Assembly: GCF_019399895.1 (NCBI RefSeq)
Contig: NC_091878.1
Span: 868,001-932,000, forward strand
DNA length: 64,000 nt
Source of the DNA: Cardiocondyla obscurior
Taxonomy: Eukaryota; Arthropoda; Insecta; Hymenoptera; Formicidae
Reading direction: 5' to 3'
Shown here: one piece after another, positions 38,401 to 48,592 of the stretch
Layout of the letters: every line of letters begins with the position of its first letter
How positions within the stretch are numbered: position 1 is the first letter of the stretch
Position numbers and translations under genes: made by a program
Notes under the pieces: model-generated
What the model was told of the DNA's origin: nothing
The model's input: the letters and a program-made list of their open reading frames with translations, nothing else
Database searches by the model: none

Positions 38401-41400
38401 GATGCGTTCTCGTAACTATCGAGTGTTCCGCTCGTTGCGCGCGTCGGCGACGCGATTATCGCTCGTTTTACTTTTATCACATGCGACGGCTTACAAAATT
38501 ACGGATTTCAGCCGTGCGAAATCACGAAAACGAGGAACACTTTTAATATATCCGTCGGTTTCGACCGTGGTTTCAAGAAGCCGAGAGAAAGCGCGCGAAT
38601 GAAAGGAAATTCGGACACGTATGATTCTCGCGCGATAAATTAGAGGCGGCCGTGTCATGAGCGCACGGTGCCATGCAAATGATTAGGTGTAAATATGAAA
38701 TTATGACGAGCGTCGCCGCGAGGAGAAATGCTCGAAAGAGAAAACGCTCCTCGAAATTTCCCCGCAAGCGGTGAGGAACGGAAAGTTCTCGGAAGCCCGA
38801 AAACGCATAACTCGTCTGCAATTTTAATTCTGCAATTTAATTCTTATCTAAACCGCGGAATTCAACGAGCAACATTCCCGGGAATAATCAAGCTCCAATA
38901 TTTTTATTACATATTTAATTTTTGAATCTTATACTTCACGTATTAATTTTATTAAATAGGATTCTTGTATTTGCACTTGGTAATTATTCATCTTACTTGT
39001 CGATCTTAATTAATTTCGCGCACCTGGGCAATTTTTTTCTTCCTTTTCTCGCGCGTATTATTAAAAAGATAAAGCACGCGTTCGACAACTTGTCGAACAG
39101 GGCTCGGTCGTTGCTGCAAAACGGATGTGCCGCTGATCGCGGGAAAGAAAGAAAAGAAAGGTGCTCTCGCGCATTGTGCGAGAGCGAACGCGATTCTTAT
39201 CCGGCGGCTTGGGCAACCCGAACGACGGCAAATTCTTTTGTCGTGTTCTCTGAAAACGTAAAACGCAGCGCAAAACCGGGACGACGACGTTGCGAAAGCG
39301 TTTGCTGCTCATCGCGTGAAGCTTACGTTAGTGTAATAACAATTCCGAGCTGACTCCCTGAACGCCGCCGCGCGCCGTCGCTTGCATCTACCTTTCCGCC
39401 GACATAAATTCAATTAATTCAATTACGATTATGTCACGATCGTTCGTTGCGTCACGCGCCGCGAGGTTTCGTTTTCTGGGCCCTGAAGTTATTTTTCCTC
39501 GCGCGCGTACTTGACTATATAAATCACGATCGTGACACGCAACCTTTATAAGAAAGTATTATCCTTCCGCCAATAACGTTATATATACATACAATATATA
39601 TTTTAACGGAAAAACAGGGAAAAAAAATAGAAAACAGATTTCATAACACCTTGAAAAAAGAATATATGCGTTGGAGGCGTAGAATATATTATATATTAAT
39701 GGATAGAAAAATGCTTAAAAAAAAGAATTTTAATTTTAAGTGCAATTTGTCCAGAGACGAGAACTCAGAGACCAACAATAAGTTTAATTAAAAATTTATG
39801 TTGTAAAAAAATGAGGCTGCAAAAGTAATTTATATTTTATAATAGAAGAACAATCAGGTGTTCCTTTTTCCTCTTTTTCTTTTGTAGCTCGGAAATATTC
39901 GGCTTCGGTTTTTTTTTTCTTTTTTTTTTTTTGCAAAACGGCGGAAAAACGCGGCTTTTATTTTCGCAGCGAGAAACGTGCGTTTTTTTTTTTTTTTTTT
40001 TTTTTTAATCCGCAAGTAGAACGCATTGATAATGCGGCGCGTTCGTTCAGATACTTGCTCGAGTGTAACAGGTGCAACTGCTTTATTACGAAGTTTCCCT
40101 TCTTTCCTCCGACATTTCTACCCCGCGGCACCCACGTGCGACAATCGATAACGTCACAGGAAAAGGGGTCGCCCCTCTGTTTCCACGCAAGTATTGTTGA
40201 ACCTCTCGCCCTTGTTCATTTTGTAACGACGTCGTAAAAGTAACATTCGTGCAGGCAATACCGTAGAAGCTCATTTGGAACGCTCTCGTTTGCTCCCGGT
40301 TTGTCACAAATTTATTTAAAGTTAAATAATTAATTTGAAGTTATTTGTTAATTAAGCAAAGTCAACCAGCGTTGACGATAAAGGTCTTTCTTTAACGATT
40401 TTACTTTTTATATTCCTGGGCATGTAATACGAGCGACCCGGCGACGCTTTCGTGCGCTGGCTGAGCTTTGTCGGCTCATCGATTGGCGAAATATATTACA
40501 ACGTTTTACCGAGCGTTAACCCAGTCCTATCTCTGAATGTGAATGTCTCGATAATGATCTCGCTCGCGTTAGCCCCGCTTACGTAACCGAGTTATCGCGG
40601 ATAAAAAGCCCGGTGGCTTGAGAGACCTAGTTGCGGCTTAAGATAGCGTTTAAAACGCTTCTTGTTTTGACATAACGTTATCAATAATTTACAAGTTGAT
40701 TAGCCAAACAGCAAGAGTTTTCTCTCGCCATGATAAGACACATGCACGACTTCGTATGAGACAAAAACATTCGAGTGCGCGTCTGTTACATATTTTTTTT
40801 TTAAGCTGCAAATTGTGTGGTTTAGATAAATTTTAGGGTTGATCCTCGATTAACTGTACTTGGTTGAAACTTCCAGGTTTCTGCCATTCAGGTATAATGT
40901 CTAATAAAATTAAGGTCCTCGCCACTCCCGTTTCCAACTGCGCCCCTCGCGGATCGATAACGGAGAAAGCCACCCTCTGAAAGCCGCCCTTGCGGTTTAG
41001 AGATAAAATCTTCGAATTCTGAACGTGATATTTCATTACCGAGTGATCGGTCTTCCACATAAAAAATTTTTTTCGATCAAGGTTTTATTAAAATTAGAAT
41101 TTATGCCGATAATCAGACTGAACTAAATATTTAATAAATAAAAAAATTGCTTTAAGATAGAAAATCAAAGTCTTACTACCTGTTTACGTTTATCACCGTT
41201 ACTTCGGTGGCTCTCTTTAATCTACACTTACGGATTATTTATTACCTAGTATCACACACGTCCGTTAATCGATTCAGCGCTTACTGGGACAAAGTCGAGC
41301 CTCGACAAAAAGTGCATTGCGGTTAAACTGACAGCATAAATACATCTTTTAACATTCTTTTATCTTGCAATTTTTCCTTACAATCTTCGAACCTTCTTCG

Positions 41401-44400
41401 GCTCTCCAGTTATTTAAAATTAAATAATTTAATTTCGTCCTTTTTCCCAGCTTTCAAATGAAAGTCCAGGGACCCCTTCGCAAATCTTAAACGCGGAATC
41501 GTGCACCTTTCGCGTTCGCTGCCACGACCTCCGAGCCGCGAAACTCCGCCGCTCGTTACACAGAACACCTTTTCTTGCTCGTTAGACGCCGGCGACAGGT
41601 TTGCGAGCCACATCGCGGATACTGCTGCGTTTACGCGCTATATTCGCCAGTGATCATCGTTACCGCTTTAAACTGGATCAATTTTTCAACCCGAATAATC
41701 ACCCTCGCGATCGTGACTTTGCGCCGCGAGCGGGATATTCGAGTCGTTCTTTTTCCTTGCGCGAAGTGCTCCGGCGAGCGCGTACAGGACGTCGAGGAAT
41801 CAGGCCGAATAATAACAAAATAAAAGTAGGCTAATAAATACCGCGCGTATAAAAATAAAAAGTCTGTTACCTTTTTGCGATCCTCCTGGGAGCTTCGTTT
41901 CTAACCGGAATCGCATAGGCTGCGAAGGAAAAAGATTCCGTCTTTGTTTTTCAGAAAATGACACGATCGCGGAAAGAAGTGACATGAAAAGAATCGAACT
42001 GGCGTTAAGGAAGCCGAGAATGTCGTTGAACCGTCGTCGCCGCGAGTTTTGGAATGCGTGTCGAGCTTTTTTGCATGATCCGCTGGAACGGTTCTTCGCT
42101 CCGTGGATATCGGAATGTCGCGTATCTGACTGGATGTTCTCCGGATTTCCGCGATATTTCGATCCGACCGATTGATATAAAGTCGTGTATAAAAAATGTT
42201 TCCGGCTGATAAAATTTATTTTTGGTTTTGCAAAGCTGAGTTTCGAGTTTTAGCGACAGTTCTTGACCGCGCAGTTCGCTGAAAGTTCGCCAAGTTAAAA
42301 TATTAATATACGTAAAACTAATCTAACTATTTTTAAATTAATATTTAGTCTTTTAGATTTAAAGTAGTCCTGATTATTTAATGTAAAAAAAAAAAAAAAT
42401 TAGAAATAAAAAAAGTAGCTCTGGAACAACTTTTTTTTTACATGAATTTATCATGGCGGTATTTATATTTCGACAGAACAATTTGATAATTGCAAGTGTG
42501 AGCTACCGATATAGACATATGCGTACATTCCCTTTCACGGTTTGCGCGAACAGCTCCGGCGGTGAGTAACTTAATTACTCGCGAGTACGCAGCGGCGTTT
42601 TCTAAGGGAAAAGTAAACCGAATGAGAGTTAGTCGTGTAAAAAAAAAAAAAAAAAACAAAAAATACAAGTAAAACCGATGATTGTCCGCCGAATGCACTA
42701 TAAACGTGCGCCTGGGGAATTCAAATAAAAACCTTTTCCAGCGTAGGCATTTTACAAGTGCGCAATCACAGGAGTTTAATTAAGTAGTACGAGTATTAAC
42801 AAATCAAAAAAATAAAAAACAGAAATAAATAAATTACACGATTATTCGTTAACGTCCGGTCCTTTTTTTTTTCTTTTTTTTTTTCTTTCTTATTCTGTTC
42901 GCGTCGTGTTTACCGCGGCCTACGACTAGTTTGCCTGATCGGCCGCTGCGACTGGAAACTCTGAATTCTCGCGTTCTCGGGAACGACAGAACTTTCGCCC
43001 GCGTTCTCGGTGCGTAGTACTATGTCCCGGATACGACGTTCACATGCGTACAGCTCGGCCGAGTAACGGGCACAAGAGAGAGAAAGAGAGGCAGGAAGAG
43101 AGAGAGAGAGAGATCACGTTCGCGAGGAGACAATTCAAAGTGACGGAATTCCACTGACGAAAGGTAGATTACTCATTTGAGGGTGCGAGGGGTGTAATTT
43201 AATTAACCCTCCCTGTCGCACGAGACGTGAACACGCGGCGGTGTCTGCGCGACTCGATCTTAATTTCGGTGCGACGGACTAAATTATACAGTGGGAAACG
43301 CGAGACACATTAATCCTGGAAAATTGAGGAAATTCGTCAGAACCCTTGGGAGGTGGAATTAAATATTTTGAGGACGCCGGGATAAATATATATTGGCGAC
43401 TCATACGCCTAATAAAAATATAAATATCCGCTGAAATCTCTGTACGTGCGATAGTATTGTATGACTTCCTTGCGTGCAATCATCGTACCGCTCATTATCA
43501 AAGCTCGCCAGATACTGGACCTTGAATAGAAGCCGTTGCCGCGTTATTCGTTTAAAAAGGCAGGAAGCGAAAATACATTATCGTTGGCCCTGTTCCGTTT
43601 AGTCGAAGAACAAATAATGAAATAATGTGTCAGTATAGCGGGCGTTTCGTATCGTGTCACATCTCTTCCGTCGTTTGTTATAAAACACGCAGCGCCCATC
43701 GAATTTATTTCAAAGCAATCAACAAATTAAAGCAGTAAAATAAAAAAAGATCTACAAGACCCGAAGTTGAGATTAATAAAAAAAAAAGAAAAAAAAAATA
43801 TGGCAAAAAATGCTCGTTACTTAACTTTCGAGGAGTCTTCTCAAAATTCGTGGACCAGTGGCAAAATCATACGTCGCCTCGCCACCAGTTGGTTTTCCGG
43901 ATCCTGCTGCGGGTTTTGTTACGCAAAAGCAATTTCTTCGGAATCGAATAAGGGGAACGAAACAACCGAGAAGGAAAATCCAGGGTCACAAGTTTTCTCA
44001 ATCGACTCTGTGAATATGAAAAACAGTGAATTTGCCATGACGGAACTTTCTTTAATAAAACGCGATTTTGAAATAAAAGACGACGAGTTTTCGACGTCCA
44101 GCCGTAACGACGAAGAATCCTCGAATTACAAAGTCGGTTCGTCGATCGAAATCTCGGGCGCGAAAGGTAAACCTTCGCTCGGTAGCGAAATTCTGAGCAG
44201 CGGCGGAATGAAACGCGTGATCGGGAGTCTTCCCAAGAAGGAGAAGAAATCACCGTCGGTTAATGATGAAAAGAAAGCGCGGAGCGATCTGGAGCTGGGA
44301 TATATCTTCGCCAAATGCTCGAAACGATACAGAGAGCAAAAAGCGTCCGTGATTAGTATTCCTGGATTAACGCTGAGTCAGTGAAAAAGCTAAAATTTTA

Positions 44401-47376
44401 ACGGTTGACTTGAGAGAATTTTCAGAGCAGTGAAACAATTTTTTCATCGCAATTAATTTTAATTAAAATTAAAATTAAATATAAACGTAAATGGAATCTC
44501 TTATAAAAATTCCCAAACCGATGCTGCCAAATAATATTCTTCCTATTATTTAAGTATTATTAATAATATTTTATAATTAATATAAAATATAATAATTATT
44601 ATTTTCAGTGTTAAATGTTCTTTTTTTTTTTTTAACTAGAAAAAAATGCTTATTTAGTATTGAAAAATATTTATACGAGATACTCACATATCGTTTCGTT
44701 CGCGTTATCTCTCAGCAATCGGCTGAACCATGAGTCATTTTGAGTAATCGAGGTTTTGTATGACGCAGATGATGGAAGCAGCTTGTCGGAGGCGTGCAGC
44801 ACGCCGATCATCGGCGCGGGATCACGGACGGGCTCTAGTCATGCGGTTCTTGACATGGACGACATCGATCCGAGCCACCTTGCCACTCGTTCATCCCTGT
44901 CGAGTCTCGGGGTAAGTACCAGAGATCTGCATCTCGCCCGATTGTGCATGGGGAATGGACGTTAGCACGTGAAACGTGGGCTTGAACCGTGACTCGTCGC
45001 GATTTAAACGCGGTCCAGATCGCGGCGCCGTGTCTCGCTTTGATTAACTGGAAGTGGAGGCCAGGCAAAGATCCTCACGACCCTAATTCTCGCGATTTCA
45101 GGCACGCTCGGATTCGATGGCGTCGGTATACAGCGGCGCGGGCGAGGGACGTTGCTGCCGGTCCGTGGTCGTCACAGGTGAGGTAGAATTCGCCTTGCAG
45201 TACGACTACAAGAATCTGACGTTCGAGGTGCACGTAACCAGATGCAAGAACCTCGCGCCCGTAGACGTGAAGCGCAAGCGATCGGATCCGTAAGTATCTC
45301 GCTAGCCGCGTTACATTCCGTTCTTTCCGGCACGCTCGAATAAAATAAATTACATCGCATCCTTTTCTTTAGTTTTCCTAAATTATTTTACTGCGTCGCG
45401 GCTTTTAATTTTTATTTTATCTACGAGACGAAAGATCGAGCACGAGAATCAGATTTTTTAATTTTTTAATTGTTTTCTTTTTTTTTTTTCTTTTTCTTTT
45501 CTGCGATTCTATCTCAGATACGTCAAAGTGTACTTGCTGCCGGACAAGTCGAAGAGCGGTAAGAGAAAAACAAAGGTGAAGAAGCACACCCTGAATCCGG
45601 AGTTCAACGAGACCCTGAAGGTGAGTTACCGCCGCCCGTTTGCATGAACGATTAGAGACTCGTTGTTTCGTCATCGCACGAATTTTAGTTCCACATGAGC
45701 CTGAGCGGCCTGGAGACGCGGACTCTGTGGCTGACGGTATGGCACTCGGACATGTTCGGCCGCAATGACTTCCTCGGCGAGGTGCGAATGCCGCTGGAGA
45801 ACAAGATATTCGACGATCCAACACCGCACTGGTATCCTCTTCAAGAGCGGGTGAGCGTTCGCCGTTAATTACAACGCCGGTCTTTATAGAAATTCCTAAT
45901 TTAACATGAACGAATAAATGCTGATAATTAATCACTTTGAGAATTAAAAAGTAAAAGTTAATCACTGCCTTTAATTTTTATAAGGACGAGCGAAGGCAGA
46001 GAGCATCTTTTTCTATTTCCTCCGGCGATGCACTGCGATATTTTAAAGTTTTAAAATCGAAGTCATTGATTGCCTCATTGTCATTGAGTGAAGCAAGTCC
46101 CCAGCTTGTTGTGCATTGGTCAGGTTGCGTCATTGCGCATTTATCAGGTTACATCACTGTGCATTCAGCAGAAAATAATTGTTATTCCTTCTTTTTGCCG
46201 GCAAAAATGTAGGCTGCAACTTTAGAACTGCTTAACGAAAGTGCTTTCGATGTATTTTTTTTTTTTATACCAACACATACGAATGCAAATTTATATAATT
46301 TAAGTGCATACTCTAAATGTAGTTGAATATGTAAAGTCCATAAAATTTACATTTCTTTAATTTCAGTAGAATTTTAAAATATATTTAAAATTAAATTTTC
46401 GGTTAAAAATAATCTAATAAATTAACCAGAATTTGTTGAAGTTCCTTTTAAATTTCATATTTTTTTAAATAATTTTTTTTTTTACTTTTAAAAGTAAAGA
46501 ATCGCTTTCAAGAAGATCTGGCCTTTTGAAATATTACTTAAAAGAATTGAAATGTACACGGACTCTCATAATAATTATTTGCAGACGGAGCCGTTTGACG
46601 ATCCGGTCGCATATAAAGGTGAGGTGATCGTTGGACTAAAGTTCGTGCCGCCAGATCCGGCACAGCAGGAACGCGATCGGGAAAGCGGTGTGGAACGTGG
46701 TGGCAAAGCGAAGAAGAACTGGAGTCGCGGTGCTCTTCACGTTCTCGTCAAAGAGGCCAGAAATTTGCAGACGCGCGGCAAGAACTCTGGCACCTGCGAT
46801 CCCTTCTGCAAAAGGTACCTCATTCGTTTGCACATTTAATATTTGCTGACAAGATTTATAATTATTTTGTAATTCTTTTTAGCTATTTGCTTCCCGACAA
46901 GGGACGATCCGGTAAGCAAAAAACCGGGGTCGTTCGTCGGTCAGGCGGTTCGCCAGTTTGGGGTCACACGTTTATCTACAAGGATGTTAGTCTGCAAGAA
47001 TTAGCAGAGCGCGGATTAGAACTGACGGTCTGGGACCACGATCGAATCGCCAGCAACGAGTTTCTCGGCGGCGTCCGGTTTAATCTCGGCACCGGTACGA
47101 ATAGAAATTGATAAAATGTTACTTCTACTGATTCGAGTTGACTACGTCTCTTAGAGCTTCTAAGACTGGCAAAGATATTCTTTGGAGGTTTTCGATAATG
47201 TAATGAACGAATCTCTTTCAGGAAAACATTATGGCAAACCGGTGGACTGGATGGACGCGACCGGCCGCGAGTTGTCTCTCTGGCAGAACATGCTCGAGAG
47301 GCCGAATTTCTGGGTCGAAGGCGCAGTAACATTAAGGCCGAACTTGCACAATCACGGAAAAAACAACGGTACTTAA
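8229..47376 (+). CDS. btsz: Bitesize, insect synaptotagmin-like protein (SHD with double zinc finger, tandem C2)
   Basis: Eighteen exons join in phase to 3257 aa: 8229-8329, 21537-21785, 21861-21991, 22212-22707, 22883-23627, 23948-24025, 24315-24523, 24728-24960, 29839-30284, 31265-36707, 37703-38152, 44769-44911, 45102-45289, 45518-45620, 45689-45850, 46585-46814, 46883-47094, 47222-47376. Residues 1-130 form a Slp homology domain with four CxxC pairs (the Rab27-binding module of Slp1-5). Residues about 130-2930 are low-complexity and acidic. C2A (from about 2932) and C2B (about 3070-3245) end the protein. Drosophila Btsz binds phosphoinositides and Moesin and organises actin at apical junctions and the tracheal lumen. 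In-frame ATGs at 8229, 8241 and 8247 compete; 8241 has the best context (AAAATGG). The intron at 24524-24727 is GC-AG. An AATAAA lies at 47905-47910. Family identity is very secure; some exon edges in the disordered region are less so. Confidence 0.92.
8330..10147. other. btsz intron DNA between the two alternative first exons
   Basis: AT-rich sequence with several A or T homopolymers (for example near 8469, 8684 and 9294). No exon-like block or RNA gene was recognised. Short ORFs near 8900-9200 overlap on both strands and look random. Confidence 0.4.
10148..10385. repeat. MITE-like element, diverged copy 2 (btsz upstream intron)
   Basis: Left arm (10162-10205) reads GCAGATATAGCGTTTT and then GTGGCTAGCGTACGTA. 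The reverse complement of the right arm (10321-10365) reads GCAGATATGGCGTTTA and then CAGCTAGCGAACGTGA, so about 34 of 43 positions agree once gapped. The arms also match copy 1 at 4906-5178, sharing GCCATATCTGCTT and a GGCTAGCRTACGT core. There is no coding capacity. Ends are approximate. Confidence 0.6.
10400..11315 (+). promoter_or_regulatory. CpG-rich island, probable promoter and 5' UTR for btsz exon 11316
   Basis: The segment is unusually dense in CpG and ACACG/CGTG words compared with the AT-rich DNA on each side. Upstream ATGs at 11277 (ATG GAC CGA TGA) and 11285 precede the main ATG. A diverged direct repeat is present: CACGCCGCGCCAGTTTGCAC near 10530 and CATGCCACGCCAGTTTACAC near 10670. 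Several long ORFs on both strands are a by-product of high GC and show no protein pattern. Confidence 0.45.
11316..11368 (+). CDS. btsz: Alternative first coding exon of btsz (lacks SHD helix 1)
   Basis: This exon encodes MSTTDVVRVVQGADNDQG and ends GG before a GTAAAT donor, in phase 2. It therefore joins cleanly to the zinc-finger exon at 21537, as does the exon ending at 8329. The start is well bounded: an in-frame TGA (11286-11288) closes a three-codon upstream ORF. An overlapping upstream ORF from 11285 is in another frame. The exon sits at the end of a CpG-rich island (about 10400-11300), the usual setting of an alternative promoter. It would replace the first Slp helix with an unrelated short sequence. 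Supported by phase and context only. Confidence 0.65.
14830..14861. repeat. (TACC)8 microsatellite
   Basis: Eight uninterrupted TACC units lie in the large btsz intron. Confidence 0.95.
20254..20280. repeat. TTCC microsatellite, slightly interrupted
   Basis: Five TTCC-type units followed by one interrupted unit (TTCTTTCC) lie in the large btsz intron. Confidence 0.85.
21537..21991 (+). other. btsz: btsz exons encoding the SHD zinc-finger module
   Basis: Exons 21537-21785 and 21861-21991 encode the linker helix (RLKADLQYLRRSG) and a FYVE-like double zinc finger. The cysteine pairs are C64/C67, C81/C84, C89/C92 and C110/C113, numbered from the 8229 start. It ends with the conserved ELHVVTGKWMYESL. 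All eight cysteines are present, so two zinc ions can be held. In Slp proteins this finger separates the two helices that grip Rab27-GTP. The intron between them is only 75 nt. Confidence 0.9.
24961..29838. other. btsz intron (4.9 kb) hosting a small ORF
   Basis: The intron contains the candidate transmembrane small ORF at 26301-26417 and A9G-type runs at about 26090-26120. It ends in an odd acceptor: fourteen A residues immediately before the final G (29824-29838), where a pyrimidine tract is expected. Nothing else with a protein or RNA pattern was seen, including the GC-rich patch at 27650-27960. Confidence 0.45.
26301..26417 (+). CDS. Candidate 38-aa single-pass transmembrane small ORF nested in a btsz intron
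   Basis: The ATG has a strong context (AAC before, G after). The peptide begins MEPFRIFQL, then has an unbroken hydrophobic stretch of about 25 residues (residues 7-34, rich in Phe, Leu, Val, Tyr) and ends LLWTRSD before TAG. An ATTAAA polyadenylation variant follows at 26453-26458, 36 nt past the stop. A short charged N-terminus, one membrane helix and a basic cap after it resemble insect and vertebrate membrane micropeptides in layout. It does not match sarcolamban or OST4 as I know them. The frame stays open upstream to 26151 without another ATG. It could be chance; there is no proof of transcription. Function unknown. Confidence 0.35.
   Translation: MEPFRIFQLSITFLLSMYFLVFYVGIVVVLYLLWTRSD
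30285..31264. other. btsz intron before the giant exon
   Basis: AT-rich intron with a 21-T run near 30411-30431. No exon-like sequence recognised; an 83-codon frame at 30639-30890 shows no protein features. Confidence 0.45.
31265..36707 (+). other. btsz: btsz giant exon, 5443 nt of disordered coding sequence
   Basis: One exon encodes about 1814 residues (897-2711). It opens with a Pro-Val repeat (PVPVPIPVPVPYPVPVP) and is then dominated by Ser, Asp and Glu. Ordered islands stand out: LEKYFFFGLGGE (LEKY at 34301), LEKYYLSEFLGFD (34499), a helix containing YFENELTRLMKTVPG and REIVEYLSSEDTWSDSYD (35636-35760), and a helix with FVYQKLVQSFTKMAGDG. The Moesin-binding function of Drosophila Btsz maps to its central region, so one of these islands may do that job; this is inference. 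Long antisense ORFs here (up to 294 codons) are shadows of the Ser/Asp/Glu-rich codon pattern. It ends in phase 1 at a GTGAGT donor. Confidence 0.9.
36708..37702. other. btsz intron after the giant exon
   Basis: No coding or RNA pattern seen. The first 350 bases are GC-rich and continue the character of the exon; the rest is AT-rich. Confidence 0.45.
37856..37917 (+). repeat. btsz: In-frame trinucleotide repeat encoding Thr7-Ser8-Ala3 in btsz
   Basis: ACG and TCG/TCT/TCC codons are repeated inside exon 37703-38152, giving a run of seven Thr, eight Ser and three Ala. Such tracts commonly vary in length between alleles. Confidence 0.85.
38153..43679. other. Large btsz intron, upstream of the internal promoter
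   Basis: About 5.5 kb of AT-rich DNA with many homopolymers (for example T22 near 39984) and a GA-rich tract at 43075-43113. Short ORFs (for example 41984-42175, 63 codons) show no recognisable domain. No RNA gene was identified. Confidence 0.45.
43680..43686 (+). promoter_or_regulatory. btsz: TATA box of a possible internal btsz promoter
   Basis: TATAAAA lies 114 bp before the ATG at 43800. A TTTCA initiator-like site follows about 30 bp downstream (near 43710), the expected spacing for a start site. Confidence 0.45.
43800..44384 (+). CDS. Possible alternative first exon of a C2-only btsz isoform, or a nested gene (194 aa)
   Basis: An ATG-initiated 195-codon frame (194 aa plus stop) begins MAKNARYLTFEESSQNSW. 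It has a Cys cluster (GSCCGFCYAK) that could be lipidated, a Ser/Lys/Glu-rich middle and a basic tail before TGA at 44384. Near the end, GCTGA|GTCAGT offers a donor in phase 1. That joins in frame to the btsz exon at 44769 (DDGSSLSEAC), which also needs phase 1, and the same GTCAGT donor is used at 23628. A TATA box lies upstream. A start here would give a short protein with the two C2 domains but no SHD. Without the splice it would be a nested single-exon gene. No domain was recognised. Confidence 0.45.
   Translation: MAKNARYLTFEESSQNSWTSGKIIRRLATSWFSGSCCGFCYAKAISSESNKGNETTEKENPGSQVFSIDSVNMKNSEFAMTELSLIKRDFEIKDDEFSTSSRNDEESSNYKVGSSIEISGAKGKPSLGSEILSSGGMKRVIGSLPKKEKKSPSVNDEKKARSDLELGYIFAKCSKRYREQKASVISIPGLTLSQ
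45102..47376 (+). other. btsz: btsz exons encoding the tandem C2A and C2B domains
   Basis: C2A starts at GEVEFALQYDYKNLTFEVHV and shows SDPYVKVYLLPDK and HTLNPEFNETL. C2B shows GALHVLVKEARNLQ, CDPFCKSYLLPDK, and the Slp-type end WQNMLERPNFWVEGAV. By alignment with synaptotagmin-1, C2A keeps four of five calcium-binding aspartates (the loop-3 VYDFD position reads VWHSD). C2B lacks the first loop-1 aspartate and has Glu for the last loop-3 one. Both keep basic patches suited to PIP2 binding. Slp C2 pairs dock vesicles at the plasma membrane; a mostly calcium-independent mode is inferred. Six exons here have short introns of 62-734 nt. Confidence 0.93.
46111..46171. repeat. 24-bp tandem repeat, about 2.5 copies, in a btsz intron
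   Basis: Units start at 46111, 46135 and 46159. Each begins GTGCATT or GCGCATT and contains TCAGGTTRCRTCAYT. The first two full units match at 18 of 24 positions; the third is cut short. Confidence 0.8.
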
Positions 47377-48309
47377 AAACAGCGACGCGACGTCCACGTC
47401 ACCATCCTGGTCTCGTTTCCGAGAGCGGTTCGGGAAGCGCCGCTCTAGTCTAAATCGAATTGTACATAGGCTCCCAAAGCGTCGCGTTTGCAACGGACGT
47501 GATCTTGAACGTTCGCGAACAAAAAAATCAGTGCCTTCGATAGCGACACCAACTCGTCTGATCGTCGGCAAAAGTCCTCCGCGAACCTCCTGCCGACGAA
47601 AGTTGCCCATAAGATTTTTAGCTCGAAGCCGATTAAATTAAAGTCTACTAGCTCTCAGTTTGGTACATCCTATTATGAGTTTCTTATTCATTTTCATTTT
47701 TATAACATTCTATAATTAATTTTTATTTAAAATGCGCGCTTAAAACTCTACTTAAATATTCTCAATATAAAATTATCATATTATTTCGTCAAGTAAACTA
47801 GAAAGCACAAGATGCTTGCTTTTATTCAAAGTATTATTTTTTGTTTTTTATTGGCTGCTTCGCTTTGGTTGTTCAAAAAATTTAATATTTAGTATTTAAG
47901 TAAAAATAAAAAATAATTATATTAATTTAACTTCTTATTTGCTTAGTGGTGATAAAGTTTAATTATTTGAAAAATACTATAATTTACAAAAATAAAAAAA
48001 GCAATCTTATTAAAAAAAAATCTAAATATAAATGAAATTGCTTATTTAAAAATTAAATTGCGAATTAATGCGATTAGATTTTTTTAAATTCTTTATGTAT
48101 TTATTTTTCAACTTGTGCTCTTTTACGCAGAGCCGGTGATGTAATATTAACTCAATGGACGTGCCAAATGTTAAATATTATGGCGAATTCATACTATAAT
48201 AACTTTTCATTATATTTTTCGAGATAAAATTATAGCAAACTTAATTTCAATGTTATTTTATTTCTGAAATAATATAATTTTTTATTGTTACAACTCTGGC
48301 AATTGTAAA
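47377..48309. other. btsz 3' UTR and AT-rich spacer
   Basis: Probable 3' UTR to an AATAAA at 47905-47910, then AT-rich DNA. No coding pattern seen. Confidence 0.45.
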
Positions 48310-48592
48310 CTAGCAAAGCGAAGCGTTTCGAGCTGCATCTTTGTGCAATTCTTTGTATAACTCTTGTTGTAATTTTTCTTCGTCGTTCTTAATTGCGGAA
48401 AAAGCTTCGAGAGAATATTTATATATAAGTTTACACAACTTATAAGCGTAAGTCGTTATAATTTGTGCAATATTATTGAAACATCGATGATTCTTAAGAA
48501 AGTATTGTTAGGTTTTTGAAACGCCCGAAACGGGATGAAAAGCAAAAGTACGTCCGTCCAAGATAATAGCATCCACACATACGTGGTACATG
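48310..48592 (-). CDS. Possible small gene or 3' exons of an unrecognised gene
   Basis: A minus-strand exon 48310-48492 (60 codons plus TAG) encodes a helical, charged tail including YKLCKLIYKYSLEAF and NDEEKLQQELYKELHKDAA. It is preceded by a model 90-nt intron: donor GTATGT at 48582, branch-like CTAAC and acceptor TTTCTTAAG. The upstream exon ends ...RRDERMYH, and its frame is open to 48789 with a TTTTTTTAG acceptor near 48760. An ATG at 48592 would give a 63-aa protein; otherwise a further exon upstream is needed. A 77-codon plus-strand frame overlaps (48535-48768) and is the main rival reading. No family was recognised. Confidence 0.35.

Noticed and set aside
41984..42175. 63-codon basic ORF after a CAG-like acceptor
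   Set aside because: No matching upstream exon or domain, and chance ORFs of this length are common in this intron.
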